A program made the translations under genes and the position numbers. Shown here one piece after another: positions 1 to 12,413 of a stretch of 64,000 nucleotides of DNA. The DNA comes from Strongylocentrotus droebachiensis. Lineage: Eukaryota > Echinodermata > Echinoidea > Camarodonta > Strongylocentrotidae. The notes under the pieces were generated by a model. That model saw nothing but the letters and a program-made list of their open reading frames with translations. It ran no database searches and was not told where the DNA came from. Each line of letters starts with the position of its first letter. The first letter of the stretch is position 1. The DNA lies in NCBI GenBank assembly GCA_035222895.1, contig JAVYIG010000115.1, forward strand, positions 1 through 64,000, read 5' to 3'.

Positions 1-2004
1 GCAAAACAATCGCCCGCCCGCAACAAAAAGGCCATCCAAAATTGAATCTCTGCCTCCTCTCCCCCTTGCCAGCTTCTCACAATCGATCGTTATGGAGGGG
101 GGATGGAGAAATTGGTATAATTGACTGGCACCAGGCATTTCACACTAGCGGCCAGAGTGCAGGCTAAGGTTCTGAACGAATGGGAGAGAAGGTTGAGGCT
201 GTCACCCATGCCTCTAGCAATGCAACAGCAACATGGGGCTTTACATAGGGAACATGTAACCGGAAAACAACCATGGGTTTATAAAAGCAAAATTGTGCAT
301 CTAGAATACCACACCCCGGAGAAAACTGATGTTTCTTGTATCTGGGTTGTAACTTCCGGAAAAGCAATACAACAACGGAGCATTTTGTCTATTTCTGTAT
401 TTCAAAGTTGCAATGCTGCGACTGCAACTTTGAGTAAAATTGACTTGCATGGCTATATGTATTGTCAAATCTAGTCCTGATCTTCATCATCACTCTCTTA
501 ACCAGATTCAATTTATTAATAAAATTCAACAACCTTGGGATGAAGACTCCAAATAGCTTATGGCTAACACTCAATAAATCCATGTTCACAACATTGGTTT
601 CCTTTTGATAATCTTTTCTTCTTTGAAAGCCAAATGCTTTCCAACTAACAAGGGAACTCCAAAAAAGAAGACATTATCACAAAAGAAGCCAATCTGGACA
701 TGAACACTTCATACATATTTTATCTATTAATCATGTCATAACATTCCCTTTAAATCATCTAATTGCTTCACTAGATCATTCACAATGAATCATAGCGAAC
801 ATACATACAGCCAGCTAGCTCTCTCACGGAGAAGGGTCCTACATGGCGAGGAGAGGGGGAAAGACAATTAAGTGTGGCGCCAGTACAAGGGCAATGAACT
901 ATCGGACTAATCTAGTAAGTCGCCTGTGAATCTGTTGCGCCAGTCTGAGAGTTAAATAAAGATTGATATGTCACATGTGGTCTGACCAAACAAACAACTC
1001 TCCCTCATTGGTCAAGAAGAAGGAACCTAGCCTGGACAATCATCCTGATGAGCATTTGTCTTGAGAGTCGATAATCTTATAGCTAACAAAGTTTTTTTTT
1101 TCCAAAGACGTCTGCTTGTAACTTTGTGTAACTTCCAAAAGAACTTGAGCAAGTACCAAGTTATACATTTTCCTTCTCTCTAAAGCATCCTCCTTTATAT
1201 CTCCTTCAAGCTCATATTCTAAACATATACATGTGTCTAAAAATGCATTTCACAGAACTCATTTTATAGTTAGTGACTAGAAGACTTAACAGAAATAACT
1301 TCTTAATTCCACAGATTTTATTTCATTTTTTTTTAAATATAAAAAAATTGGAAGGGGAATATAAATGAGAAGACTCTGTATGGGCTTCACATTATTGAAA
1401 ACAATAATTAGTATGGTTACTGGTAATATTGACTTTTCACAATTATTTACTCCTTATTATTCAATCTAGATGTAAATGTCTTGTAACACATTGCCTTCAG
1501 GAACCAGATGATCCCTTTATTAGTCAGATAGTCTTCTTGGTATTAAAGAATCATTAGTAGTTATTAGGTTTTTAAACCAGGCAGACCCATCATTTTTTGG
1601 GGTCATATTTCCTTCCATTTAACTGAAAATTGAAAGATACAAGGCTGAACAATTTAAAGTTGTTCTTTCTTCTATGCTTAACTTATAATCAATTAAGTAG
1701 TAAATTAAGAAAGCCCTACAGCAGGCCCCTATAATATTAATATCATGTCAATGATTGATAACTGATTGATTTTAAGTAAATTACTTTTTTAAGATGCCTA
1801 CATGTATACCTAAAAGATAAATAAGATTGCATAACTCATCCTATTAATCTGAAACTTGCCATTGTGGGACATTTCCTTTATACATAGTTTTTATCATCAT
1901 TATTATTTCCATTGTTTTGTTATTTTTTTTAAAACTGTTTTCTTATTATTTTTCTGGAAAGTAAATAACTAACACATGAAAGATATAATCAATATCCGCT
2001 TCTT

Positions 2005-2040
2005 TTATTATTACTATTATTATTATTATTATTATTTTAT
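2005..2040. repeat. TAT trinucleotide repeat
   Basis: TTATTATTACTATTATTATT-type run in AT-rich intron. Confidence 0.9.
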
Positions 2041-2149
2041 TTCTAACTTCTATTGTGGTGTTTGACACTTTGTACAACTTTGTACAACTTCCTATCCTCT
2101 AAACAGCATTGGAAATGTTGAATATTTGCTCCAAGCCTGGTTAACATTT

Positions 2150-2400
2150 GAGAAGTGAATAAAACAGGTGGAATTGTAGTACACTGCTCATTGGCAATCG
2201 GGATAGAGGGGTTGGCAGGCATAGCATGTGATAGATACTACAGTCAGGTAGTGCAGTCGGGCAAGCAGGTGGGACTCACACATGGACGGCAAGGAGTGAG
2301 ACTCGGTCACAGGTGCACCGTCAATGAATGGTGCCCTACCCCCCAATGTTGTGATACAGAATCAAAACACGAACGAGCATAGGGGGAATACCCTCCTCAG
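2150..2400. promoter_or_regulatory. GC-elevated unique stretch in the downstream intron
   Basis: AATCGGGATAGAGGGGTTGG and CTCGGTCACAGGTGCACCG lie together, free of repeats until a GA-rich run at about 2410. A CAGGTG E-box is present. Two overlapping short plus-strand frames are not convincing genes. Confidence 0.2.
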
Positions 2401-3151
2401 AGAGACAGATGGGGAGAGAGAGAGTGTGTGTGAAAGAGAGAAAGTGAAAAGGAGAGAGAATTATCCAGGCCATCTTCAGCAAGGAAGAACCCAAACACAG
2501 CTGGTTGAGCATCCATCAGTAGTGGGCCTGTATCAACACTCTCAACAGTCTTCAAAGTGCGTACCGGTATGGGCAAGTAGCATACATCTTTTTTTAATAA
2601 TATGTATCCGATGTTAGTGGGAATTACAGTTTTCAAATGTTTAAATTGATATAATACTTCATGTAATAATATAAAGATCTTTATCCAACTTGGTTGATAC
2701 TCAAATGATCCATTTGGAATAGCTAAATAGTTTTGTTAATTTCTTTATATCGTTTTTAGTACAATCAGGATTCAAGACAATTGATTTATAAACAACTAGA
2801 TTTTCTTGATGTGTGCTGCTATATTCTAAAGATAGATAGTGAGATTTTGCCCGACAGATATCAAATAAATTGAGACCATTTTCGCCACGAACATACTTAT
2901 AAATGTATTTATATCCATGTTTTAAAAGTGCAATTGAATAGTTTGAATTGAAGAAGAAAAACTAGCGGTTGAGAGCAAAATTTGAAGTTGAGAAAGAAAA
3001 ATAGCTTTTCAAAGTTTTGCTGTCCAGATTGAAATATTCATAATTATACTGCTCTCAGTATACTATGAGACAAACTATGAAGTATCTTCTTGAGTGGTAT
3101 TATTACCTTTGATATGCAATCTGGGCAGTCATAACAAACTGTCATACTTAC

Positions 3152-3169
3152 AGACATTGGCAGATGCTG
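3152..3169 (-). CDS. Possible 18-nt in-frame micro-exon (QHLPMS) of the E-protein gene
   Basis: On the minus strand, GTGTATCTTTACAG is followed by CAGCATCTGCCAATGTCT and then a consensus donor GTAAGTATGAC. The 18 nt are phase 0 at both ends, which is what the upstream exon (6301-6332, ending in phase 0) requires. Insertion would give APGMS-QHLPMS. The acceptor is a tandem CAGCAG, so a 15-nt version is also possible. Both splice sites look good, but the peptide has no recognised counterpart in the vertebrate proteins and a segment this short can arise by chance. It is listed as a candidate only. Confidence 0.25.
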
Positions 3170-4847
3170 CTGTAAAGATACACACATTGGTTGGTCCATC
3201 TCTGAATGAGAGTAGTAACTATCTCCACGCCACATGATCCAAAGATGATCGAACAAACACACTACACAAGGAACAATCAATCCACTCGCTCTAGAAGGCA
3301 GTTGATAGACTGATATCTACTGTTGCTTTCATCAGCTCGCAGTCAAGAAAGTTCTGGTGTGGTACAACAAGCCAATCACTACCTTTCTCTTAGATAATCC
3401 TTGCTCTCCTTTATTTTTTGTAGCAGCTATACTTTACTGATGAATTGATTTGATAATGTAGCTGGTGGGTAGTGTATGATGATTAGTAATGCAACATTAC
3501 TAGGTTTCCTCTCAGAGGGTTGTTACATAACCTCAAACCCCCTCAGCTTCTAAAAGTACCATCACATTTGTGAACAAAGGTTCAAATTTACTTGTTGGCC
3601 TTGTTTAATTTGGATATTCGATAATACCCACATCTATTCTGTCTCCGCAATCTGCAGAGATTTTTTTTTTAATCGGTACAATTACAAGTGGAAATCAAAT
3701 CCATGCAGACTAGATTCAATAAACCAATTTTAAGAGTGTACATATGGGAAGTACTTTGCCTGTCATATGTAAGCAGAAAGTCTGCCAAATCAGTGGCGAT
3801 AATGTCAATAATATGCAGACAAAAGTGATAGTATAAAGGGGAAAATGAAATATATCCAACAACCACAAACTCCTTCTTTCAATATATCCTTCTCGTTATT
3901 TCTTTATTCTCCTGTAAGACTTCCAAATGGCTGGCACAAAATCTACTCATATCTGCTCTCAAGAATACACATTGTGCAAAAACAAGTCAAAGCAACAATA
4001 TAGAGACAGTTGAAAACTTTGCCTACTTTTTTTCTCACACAAAGGCCACCTTAGCAAACTGTATCAAACAATTTGTTCTTTGCCGGCCGGCCAAAAGCAA
4101 TCATGACGCCAGGATTGGCTTCTGATCAAAGCAAGGAAGAAATCGTCATAGCAAGTTAATTGGATAGAGAGAGGCAGAGAGAGAAATTTGTAACCCAACA
4201 TTTAATTACACAGGGTCTGTCGTTACCAATTAGGGAAAAAACAGCACCTGAGCACCGGTGCTATAATGAGAGTTGCATTCTCTCTCCTGATTCCACTATC
4301 AATGTTGTATACAGTCAACATCGTGATAGTTCTTCGAATACACCCTCATTATATAAAGTCCATGTCACACTGCATAATTAAAATCAAAACTTTGCTAAAT
4401 TGTCATATTTTTCTTCAGGGTACCATCCAACTTTTGAAATACATGTTGGCACATACATATAAGTCACTGAGGTGAAATGAAGCAATGGAATTGACAATGG
4501 AATAAAACTCCTTTGAAATTCCTCTTATTGATATAATGATATTCATGATTTGAGAGCTGTTTGTAACTTTGTACCCATGCAGGAGTTAAATTTCTATCAT
4601 TCCTATATTGAAAACCAATATATCATTTTCCTTAGTAAACATTGATAATTTTTCATTTAAATTCTTAAAAAAATTGGGGGGGGGAGGGGGGTCAATAATT
4701 AATTATTAGTGTTAAAAAAGTTCATAAAATCCATTTATTTTGTATTATATATTGTTCTAAATTTTCAGTGCTATTTTTATATGCAGAGTTGAATAGCAAA
4801 TATCTTTATGTTCTTTGTCCATATAAATCTTGTGCCTAACTTCTTAA

Positions 4848-5370
4848 AAGGGGAAGTCCATCCTGATATTAAGTATGTTTTAATGAAAGCAGAAAAATTG
4901 AAAGTTGAGCAAGATCTGACTAAAAGTAGGAAAGTTATGAATTTTTGTAAGCTGTCATCAGTGAAACACAAATAGGCAACACAGTGATGTAACTTGCGAG
5001 CTCCTCTCCAATTTGCTCTGTACAGAAAATGTCATAAACTTTCATTTTCTTAATTCTTGATGACGGAATAGATTTTTTTTTTATACAGGGCTTGTATAAC
5101 AACATATTAGCAATAATTATATTTAGGGTAAATGAATGATTGAAAATTTTCTTCAGGGAAAATATAGATTTTTAAGTTTTTTAAAACATGGCAAATGGAA
5201 GGGTCCCTTGCAAGTAACGTCACAGAGTTGCCAATTTGTGTTTGATTGATTGCACCTTCAACAATTCAAAATGTTCTTATTTTTAATCAGTTTTGCTCAA
5301 ACTTTCACTGACCTGTTTCTCTTTTTTTCCTGCTATTAAAGCCAACTTACTATCAGAGTAGACTTCCCCT
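4848..5370. mobile_element. Short non-autonomous DNA transposon (MITE) with TTAA target duplication
   Basis: The ends are inverted repeats: AGGGGAAGTCCATCCTGATA on the left and AGGGGAAGTCTACTCTGATA on the reverse complement of the right, continuing to TAAGT with about 4 mismatches in 26. Both ends are flanked by TTAA (4844-4847 and 5371-5374), with one extra A inside the left copy. The interior of about 520 bp is AT-rich and has no transposase. TTAA targeting is known for piggyBac and Kolobok elements. Which family this belongs to is not decided by what I see. Confidence 0.75.
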
Positions 5371-5618
5371 TTAATATCTGTATCGAGTCAACCTATTGGT
5401 GCAGATAATCCAACTTACCTGATACTAGAAATCATGAATAAGCAATAACACAATTTATTTAATACTTAGGCATATTACAAGTCTAAGCGAGCCAGGAATT
5501 ATCGTAGACTAAGAGTTTCCGGTGATATATGTGACAGACATTTCTTGAATCGAAGACATTGACATGCAGACCAAGAAACTACACAAAGAGGCTGAAACTA
5601 GGCTAGAATGTTGTGCGA

Positions 5619-5640
5619 GTGTGCGTGTGTGTGTGTGTGT
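5619..5640. repeat. GT dinucleotide repeat
   Basis: GTGTGCGTGTGTGTGTGTGT-type run. Confidence 0.9.
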
Positions 5641-6300
5641 AGAGTGTGAGTGAGTTCATCATCAGGGTACGATCCTTACATTCCACAAACCTCGTCTCAT
5701 CCCATTATCTCTTACCCTACTACATTTCATCCCACCGGGACTAAACACTACACCTATTCAATCGCAATAAGCCTTCATCCTTCCTTCCTGCCTGAGCAGC
5801 CTGACCAAGCTACAATCAATTATTCTTCCACCATGCAAGTCTGACTGATCAAGTTTTTTAAAAACAATGCACGGTTGATGAAAAAGTTGGGGGGGGGGGG
5901 GGAGGATTCAAATCAATGAATGCAGATATCAAAGACATATTTTTAATATCAAGTATCTTTTCGTAGGTAAATCAATCAATAATTGATAACACCAAGGTGA
6001 AAGCTAATCGTCCTATCACCAGAGTGTTTTCAAAATGTCAACACAGCTACAGTGAGCCAGGGCGTTTAGCATGATATTGAGATAACAATATAACGTTTTA
6101 GGAGATATAAACATGAAAGATTTACTGCCCTCTACACTGTCATCACTGGAAAACTCTCTCTCTCTCTTCAGCTCAACAGGGCTCTTATAAACAACACAAA
6201 ACACACAGCGCTAAATATACACATTGATGCATCTAATGCCACTACATCCACCAATATATTACCCGAGGAGCGATCTCAAACATTTGGAAAATGCACTTAC

Positions 6301-6332
6301 CGACATTCCGGGAGCTTTCCTTCTCTTGTGCG
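6301..6332 (-). CDS. TCF3/4/12: E-protein 32-nt micro-exon, KRRKAPG (second half of NLS)
   Basis: This very short exon is bounded by an almost perfect acceptor (GGTTTC, ten T, then CAG) and a consensus donor (TCG|GTAAGTGCA). With the C carried over from the previous exon it reads P-HKRRKAPGMS and ends in phase 0. The vertebrate sequence here is KKVRKVPPGLPSS. Basic residues at 149-152 of the window-encoded peptide form the second cluster of the bipartite nuclear localisation signal, 13 residues after RRR at 133-135. Because 32 is not a multiple of three, leaving this exon out would shift the frame. The next exon should begin in phase 0, with a block like VYAPS in vertebrates. No such block was recognised in the remaining 6.3 kb. 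Confidence 0.9.
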
Positions 6333-7907
6333 CTGAAAAAAAAAAGAAACCCAAAAGAAGGAGAACAAACTTGAGTTTGGCTGGCTGAAATAAGTAATAA
6401 TTTGATTTGCAAAGACTGAGCAGACAGGATGACAAAGTTTGTTGCTGGTCATCCTTTCTTGAAGAGCGCCCTCTATAGTTACAGTACAGACAATCAAGTC
6501 ATTGTTCTTGGCTAGCTGGCTGGAATAGATGGATTTTTCCTCTTTTGTTGTTGCATATTTTCATCACTGATAAATTTCATAACGTCAACATTTTTTTTTA
6601 CACAGAACCTACAAAAAAGCTTGGTTGAAAATCCATCCATAATCTTTATCACATAATTTCCATTCCTTTTACAAAAGCAACGACAAAAATTTAAATACTA
6701 GTATTTTCTTGTTAAAAAATAAGGATGCAGGAACACTCATAAACCATTTTTAGGGATTTTTTTTTGTTTTCCTTTTATTTGTTGATCAATCAAACTGCTC
6801 AAAATAGCAACACTTGGTGGTTGCTTCCAAGCTCTTATGCTTAGAGAAATATCTCGCTGCACATAACATTTTTTTCTTCTTCATAGATGTGCAAAAATTG
6901 ATTTGTCTTTCAGCTTGCCAAAGCCCAAAGAATTCAGCTTTTGTGCCCATCCTTGAATATATTAAATATTGAACAGTCTATGCTGTATAGCATCATTCTT
7001 AACGACTCTGTGGTAGCAGTTAGGGGGAAACGTTGATTATTCAAATGCACCTGTTCGCCGTACTTTTCCTTTATCTTCATCCTACGCTATGCGTTTAGGA
7101 TCAATCACTCTTTATAAATGGCCTCTATTACTGGAAATCTCCATCAAAAATCTCTCTCCCTCTCTCTCCCATTCTCTCGAATGATTTCTACTTGTTGTAT
7201 GGCCATAATTTGTACATCTAAATCTTGTTTTATTATCATGAAATGGCATCTCCCTGGGAAGTGCAAAGTATAGGTCTTATCCCACTATCATCTATGATGA
7301 ATTATTCAAGTGTCAAAGGAATGAGATTCATGAGAAAGACCTAGATGCTCTGATAAAAATGTATGCTCCATCATAGGTGCATGATGGCTGGCCCTCACAT
7401 ATTGAATTTTAAGTGGGTGGTTTCAGCAACATCCTGGTAGCCCAACTATCAAAGAGTTTATCCGGCATCAATTATGGTGAATGAATATGTGCACTAATGA
7501 GAGAGGGGTTATGAGTTGTTTTAATCTGTTTATTCTAGTCAAGATAATTTCCCCCATTAAAACTACCCTCGATAATTTCTTAAATTGGAGAAAGTACAGG
7601 CTCCGGCTACGCATACCTGTATAAAAGCAATTACCAAGTTTAATATATCTACTCTGTCTTTTGAATAAACTTGAATTTCATAAATAACTACAAAATAGAT
7701 TGATGAATTATCCTTATTATAATCTTGATCATATACATGTATACAGTTTCAATGAGAATAAAATACTACCATTTGACTTTTTCTTTGATTTATTGTTTAA
7801 CATGTCTGCATTTTTGTATTATGTTTATGTTGAATGTAAAAATTGTGATTGGATCAATACAAATTTATCAAATATTTAAAAAAAAAAAAGTTTAAAAAAA
7901 TACTTAC
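6333..7907 (-). other. Intron between the two NLS-encoding exons (1.6 kb)
   Basis: A phase 1 intron with a GTAAGTA donor and a T10-CAG acceptor. It is AT-rich and I see no repeats, open frames or structured elements worth naming in it. It is the shortest intron in the window. Confidence 0.85.
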
Positions 7908-8046
7908 GTAGTAAGGAAGGAGGGTCGGGCATGAGTGAAGACCGCCTGCGGTTATACATATAAGGTGAGCCCGGTTTGTTGTGCGGAGAAACCGAACCAC
8001 TGGGACTAGTTATGGACAAGTCATTGCCTATTGGGCCGCCCATGTT
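7908..8046 (-). CDS. TCF3/4/12: E-protein internal exon, KPGS-Y-Y-RRR block (first half of NLS)
   Basis: The largest exon seen (139 nt) follows the acceptor TTTTTTTCTTTCCTTGCAG and ends at TTACTAC|GTAAGTATT. In phase 0 it encodes 46 residues beginning NMGGPIGNDLSITSPSG and containing NKPGSPYMYNRRRSSLMPD. TCF4 has [24 protein letters not shown] here and TCF12 has [24 protein letters not shown], so the order LSP, KPG, aromatic pair and RRR is preserved. RRR is the first basic cluster of the bipartite nuclear localisation signal known from TCF4. The second cluster is in the next exon. The exon leaves in phase 1 with a C that joins CG to form Pro. Confidence 0.93.
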
Positions 8047-10117
8047 CTGCAAGGAAAGAAAAAAAATCAAAATCAATTATTTCATAGCAGCTACCATAAA
8101 ATACAATTCAAAAGGTGACATTTCCCTTTTAAAAAAGAAAAATCAATTTTCTTTGTAGTAGACCTAAAATACAACAACGACATGTGAATTAGTTAATAAC
8201 CAGAACATACCGGTAATACTTTTCATTTTCTGCCAGGTATGAACAACCAATATTGGAGGACATTCGCTCTGTCATCATAGAAATGACATACAAATAAAAT
8301 TTAATGATGGCACTTTCTAATAATGATAATCACGTTGTTAAAACAATTAGAATAACATTTATTATGACAAACACCAATTCTTTATGTTTTTACACACTTT
8401 CCACATACATGTACAGTACATGTTCAATGTACTTTCTACTTTCATCATATCTAGCATGAATTTACTTATGAAAATACCAACCATGCATATTTGGAGGCCT
8501 GTATCTCATCATTATCACCGTTTCAACATCCATTCATCTTTCATCTTCCTCATCCTGATTCTGATTCTAAGCAGCACACTTTTCATTCAAACACACACAA
8601 TGAACAAACTACCTTCATCACCACACAACAAAGAATCTCTGCCTTTTCACTGCAATTTCTCTTTCAAGGCAGTCGTTTAACAATGTTAAATCTGAGATGC
8701 ATGGCCCTACGTGTTATCGGTGTCTGTGATATGGTGTATTGAAGCCCTTTAAAAAAAAATTGCGCTTTAAAATGATCACAAAGTGTTTCAAAATAGTAAA
8801 ATCTTTGAGTGACCGTTTTTACCATACTCATTTTCCCAATAGACTGTAGTGTTATAAAAAACGTTAGGAAAGCGGTTTTTGAAATCTCGATTTCCAATCA
8901 TAAATATCTCGGTAATCAGACAGGCAATAGGCTTGTAAAAGTAATGGAATTCCTGACTGACCAAAAGGTTTTATAATTATGATTGCAGCATAAATCCAGG
9001 ATTTTGTATATAACCTGAGGCAAAGATACCCAACCCCTTGAATGTACAACTACAGGTCAATGCAGGTATTATATCTCCTTGAACGGGCAGTCTGCCATGC
9101 AAAACATAGGGATAATGACAAATTATGGAGAAAAATCACATGGATTTTCATCCGAATACTAGTACAGTGTATATAGATGAACGATCTATGATAGTTACAT
9201 TGGTTCTCACAGAGCGTGGCATAACCTCACAAAGTGTGAGGGCTCTCATGTTTTCAGAACAAATACATTCCAAATCCTGCTGCTGGCACACACAAAAAGC
9301 TTAGGCGGACTTACAGCGTACAACCCTTATTTTGATTCCTCTGAATCCCCCCATTCACCCACTTCATGAATTTGTCTAAAAAGAATTCATAGGAAAAATA
9401 AAGAGGGTTCAGACGCTCTTAAATGTAATTACTGCAATTAAATTTCATTCAAGTATTCATTATGCTCATCTAAATCACTTCCTATCCATTAATATTTCTG
9501 TTAAAAGCCTTGGATCACTAATCCATTCAAAATAAATATGAGCTGGGTCATGTTCAACACAATGTAAACATGTAAGTAATTTCTTAAAATTTAGAGAAAA
9601 AAACATACCAGAAAACTTGTTATGGCATTAATCAGGGCTCCACACAATTTTTGTTTGGAATGGGGGTACGAACTGAATTTTAGACAGTCTGTATGAAGGA
9701 GTCCTATGTAGTAACTACTAACTTCAAAATCCTGGAGGTCACATCTTAGATTTTGGGCACTGACGTGTCATGGCCTCATGGGCACTTGCTAGTAGGTTTA
9801 TGCTAGTATCAAACCCTGCATATATGCATATTTTGCCCTAATTTTATGGCACTAACATTTTTAATAGTTGTTTTAAACAAGATAAATAACATGAACAATG
9901 CCAATTCAGTCAGACTGACAGCAAATAATTGAGAAATATTAGGCACAGCAATCACAAATTGTAATGCATGATCATCAACATTATCTACAAGCAGAAAGTT
10001 CCTGACCAATAGCAAATCTCACATCTGTTGTCCATTGTTTACTAATGTGTTGTGTTTTACTTTCCATTGTTATCTCATTATTATTCATTTGTGTTTTTAA
10101 TCAAACACCCCAGCCAC

Positions 10118-10147
10118 CTCCCTCTCTCTCTCTCTCTCTCTCTCTCC
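10118..10147. repeat. CT dinucleotide run
   Basis: A continuous (CT)n run on the plus strand, which is GA in the transcript of the E-protein gene. Confidence 0.95.
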
Positions 10148-10539
10148 CTTCTTCCATATCTTTCACACTCTCTTCAATCATATCCCTTTCTTTAACTATC
10201 AACTTTTTATTTTACGAGTATGATTGTGCTAGTCGATCAACTTATTCTTAGCTGTATTTCCTTTGATCTATTACAATATCAAATTGGTTCAATATAGAAT
10301 TAATAGCATTTAAAAAGGAAAAACCAAGTGTCTAGTCTACTCCCTTTGACTTACTCTACCCCTAATTACATCTTCTGGGATTTGTTTCGTTCTAGATCTT
10401 AAAAAAAATAATAGCTCTTCAGGACGAATTTCACTGATTAATGGTGCTGATACAAAATCACAACAAATGCGTTAATCAATATAGTGAAAAAGTGAACATT
10501 GTGTACATGTGCTCACATAGAATGGAAAGATTTCTTCTA

Positions 10540-10567
10540 CTTATCTCTCTTTCTCACTCTGTATCTG

Positions 10568-10598
<31 letters not shown>

Positions 10599-10690
10599 GT
10601 CGTTCTGTCTCTGTCTCTCTTTGTCATTTTCTCTTTCTCTCTGTCGTTCTCTCTCTCTCTCTCTCTCTCTCTCCCTCTCCCTCTCTCTAT
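10540..10690. repeat. CT/CTGT-rich compound repeat
   Basis: About 150 bp of CTCT and CTGTCT units. It accounts for the Ser/Leu-rich and Arg/Glu-rich frames seen in all directions here. Confidence 0.95.
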
Positions 10691-12319
10691 GCTGCCACCG
10701 ACCCACCCACCAACCAACCAACCAGAATTGGTTTCTTCCTCCGAACCCACACTGCATCACTCAGACACGTCTCAAGGACTCCTCTCACTATCACAATGGC
10801 AGTCTACTTCCCCTCGTACTTTGCTCTCTCTCCAACAGCGTCCGTCCGTCCCCATAAACAAGGCTCCCGTCTCTCTCTTGGATCCAGTGAAACAAAGCCC
10901 GATGAATCATTGCTTTCATTTACCTTTCAAATCAAATCTACGTGTATTTAGATTTCTCCTCTGACTACAAAAAAAAAAGAACCTGCAATGGCTATAGTCT
11001 TTATCACATAATTTCTCAATCCACACTCACACCTTAATTATAACCTGCAAAGAGTTGCACAAGTTTCTAAAAACACCCATAAAAATGATAAGTACACAGG
11101 TAGTGTTTTTTAAGCTGATATTTATCATACTTTCCTTATGTATTTGTTCAATGATTTCATAAGTCTTATTCAAGAAAAGTCCTCCCTGTCAAATGCATTT
11201 TTTACCGTTTTCTGATTTTTGATTTTCTTTCATCCCATGACCATTACCATAACATAGTTACTTCGATTTACTTTCAACTCATTTACCTAATAGTTTCTCT
11301 CCTAAAGAAATGTACACAGAATCTAGAATTGCTCATCTTATAATCAAATTAGCAGTAATCACTGCTCAAAATCAGGTGAAATCAATAAATGCTAGCAAAC
11401 ATAGAAATGAAAAGAGTATATGAGCCTCCTCCTCACAGATAGATCTAGGGCGAGTGACCTGATAAAAAGACAGAGTGAATGAATTATTCATTTTGGTTTC
11501 CTCACTGCCAAGAGAGCGTGATGATGAGCCATTAACCACAAACTTAATTACAACTTCTTCTCCAGAAGGAAACAAAAATCGTTCTTTCTCCGCAATTGTC
11601 ACTCACTTGACAAATTTTAGAGCAATCTAGAATGTAAATGTTTTGTCTTGGCTCTTAAAGATTGTGTGCTGATGAGATTATGGCTTTCCAATTTACCCAG
11701 ATCTGTACTTTAAAGTGCCCTTCATCGCCGGTTCTTCTGAACCTACAAAGTAGGAATAATATTTACAAAACAGAGAGAAGCAAATTGCCTTCTAGCTTGT
11801 GGTGATAACTGTCATACTTCATATGACAATCATCTACATTCAGGTTCATCTAGGTTTTTTTGTCTGTGCCAAAAGCAACTTTCTTTTTTTGACAGGAAAA
11901 CTCCTCATACACCCTTAAGGTTATCCATGTTTTAAACACTAATTATATTATAGATCCTTTCCTGGCTGTTTATTTGAGTCTCTTACTTCAAGTTAAAGGA
12001 CAGTTAAGATGCTTGTGAAAGGGGAATGAACCTTGGGAAAGTACTTTTCATTTTTCCCCTAATGTCTAATGAACACACAAGTGCACAATGGCATATAATG
12101 TGCAGGATGTGCAATTTTGCTTTATATCAACAGGATACTTGTTTAATAAGTTTTGGAAATAAATTCATACAAGAATAGGACAAACCTTGTTATGAAATCA
12201 AGACTGATTTTACGTGTGGATAGAACTTTCAAAAATAATTCTTTTTTATGAAGGTTCAGAATGGCACCAAAGTTACCTGCCTTTTGTTCTTTAACCAACT
12301 TTAGGATCAGGTAAAACTT

Positions 12320-12413
12320 CCCCTACCAACACTACCACCCCCTACCAATACCACTACCACCCCCCTACCACTATCACCACCCCACCCCACCCCCCCCCCT
12401 CCCCCCCCCCCCC
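12320..12413. repeat. ACTACC-rich minisatellite passing into a C tract
   Basis: Repeated CCCCTACCAATACC-like units lead into CCACCCCACC and then C runs of 9 and 13 separated by a T (12380-12413). Confidence 0.9.

Larger units (their letters stand above)
1..6300 (-). other. Intron downstream of the KRRKAPG exon (3' end outside window)
   Basis: AT-rich intron of the E-protein gene, extending beyond the window unless the candidate at 3152-3169 is real. It holds a TAT trinucleotide run, a TTAA-flanked short transposon at 4848-5370, a GT run at 5619-5640, G tracts near 4676-4691 and 5889-5902, and two moderately GC-richer unique stretches near 840-1060 and 2150-2400. A lone consensus donor with an adjoining CAG sits at about 5418. 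No VYAPS-like exon, tRNA or other gene was seen. Confidence 0.6.

Noticed and set aside
10441-10964. Several 68-150 codon frames, Ser/Leu-rich or Arg/Glu-rich
   Set aside because: They are translations of the CT repeat at 10540-10690.
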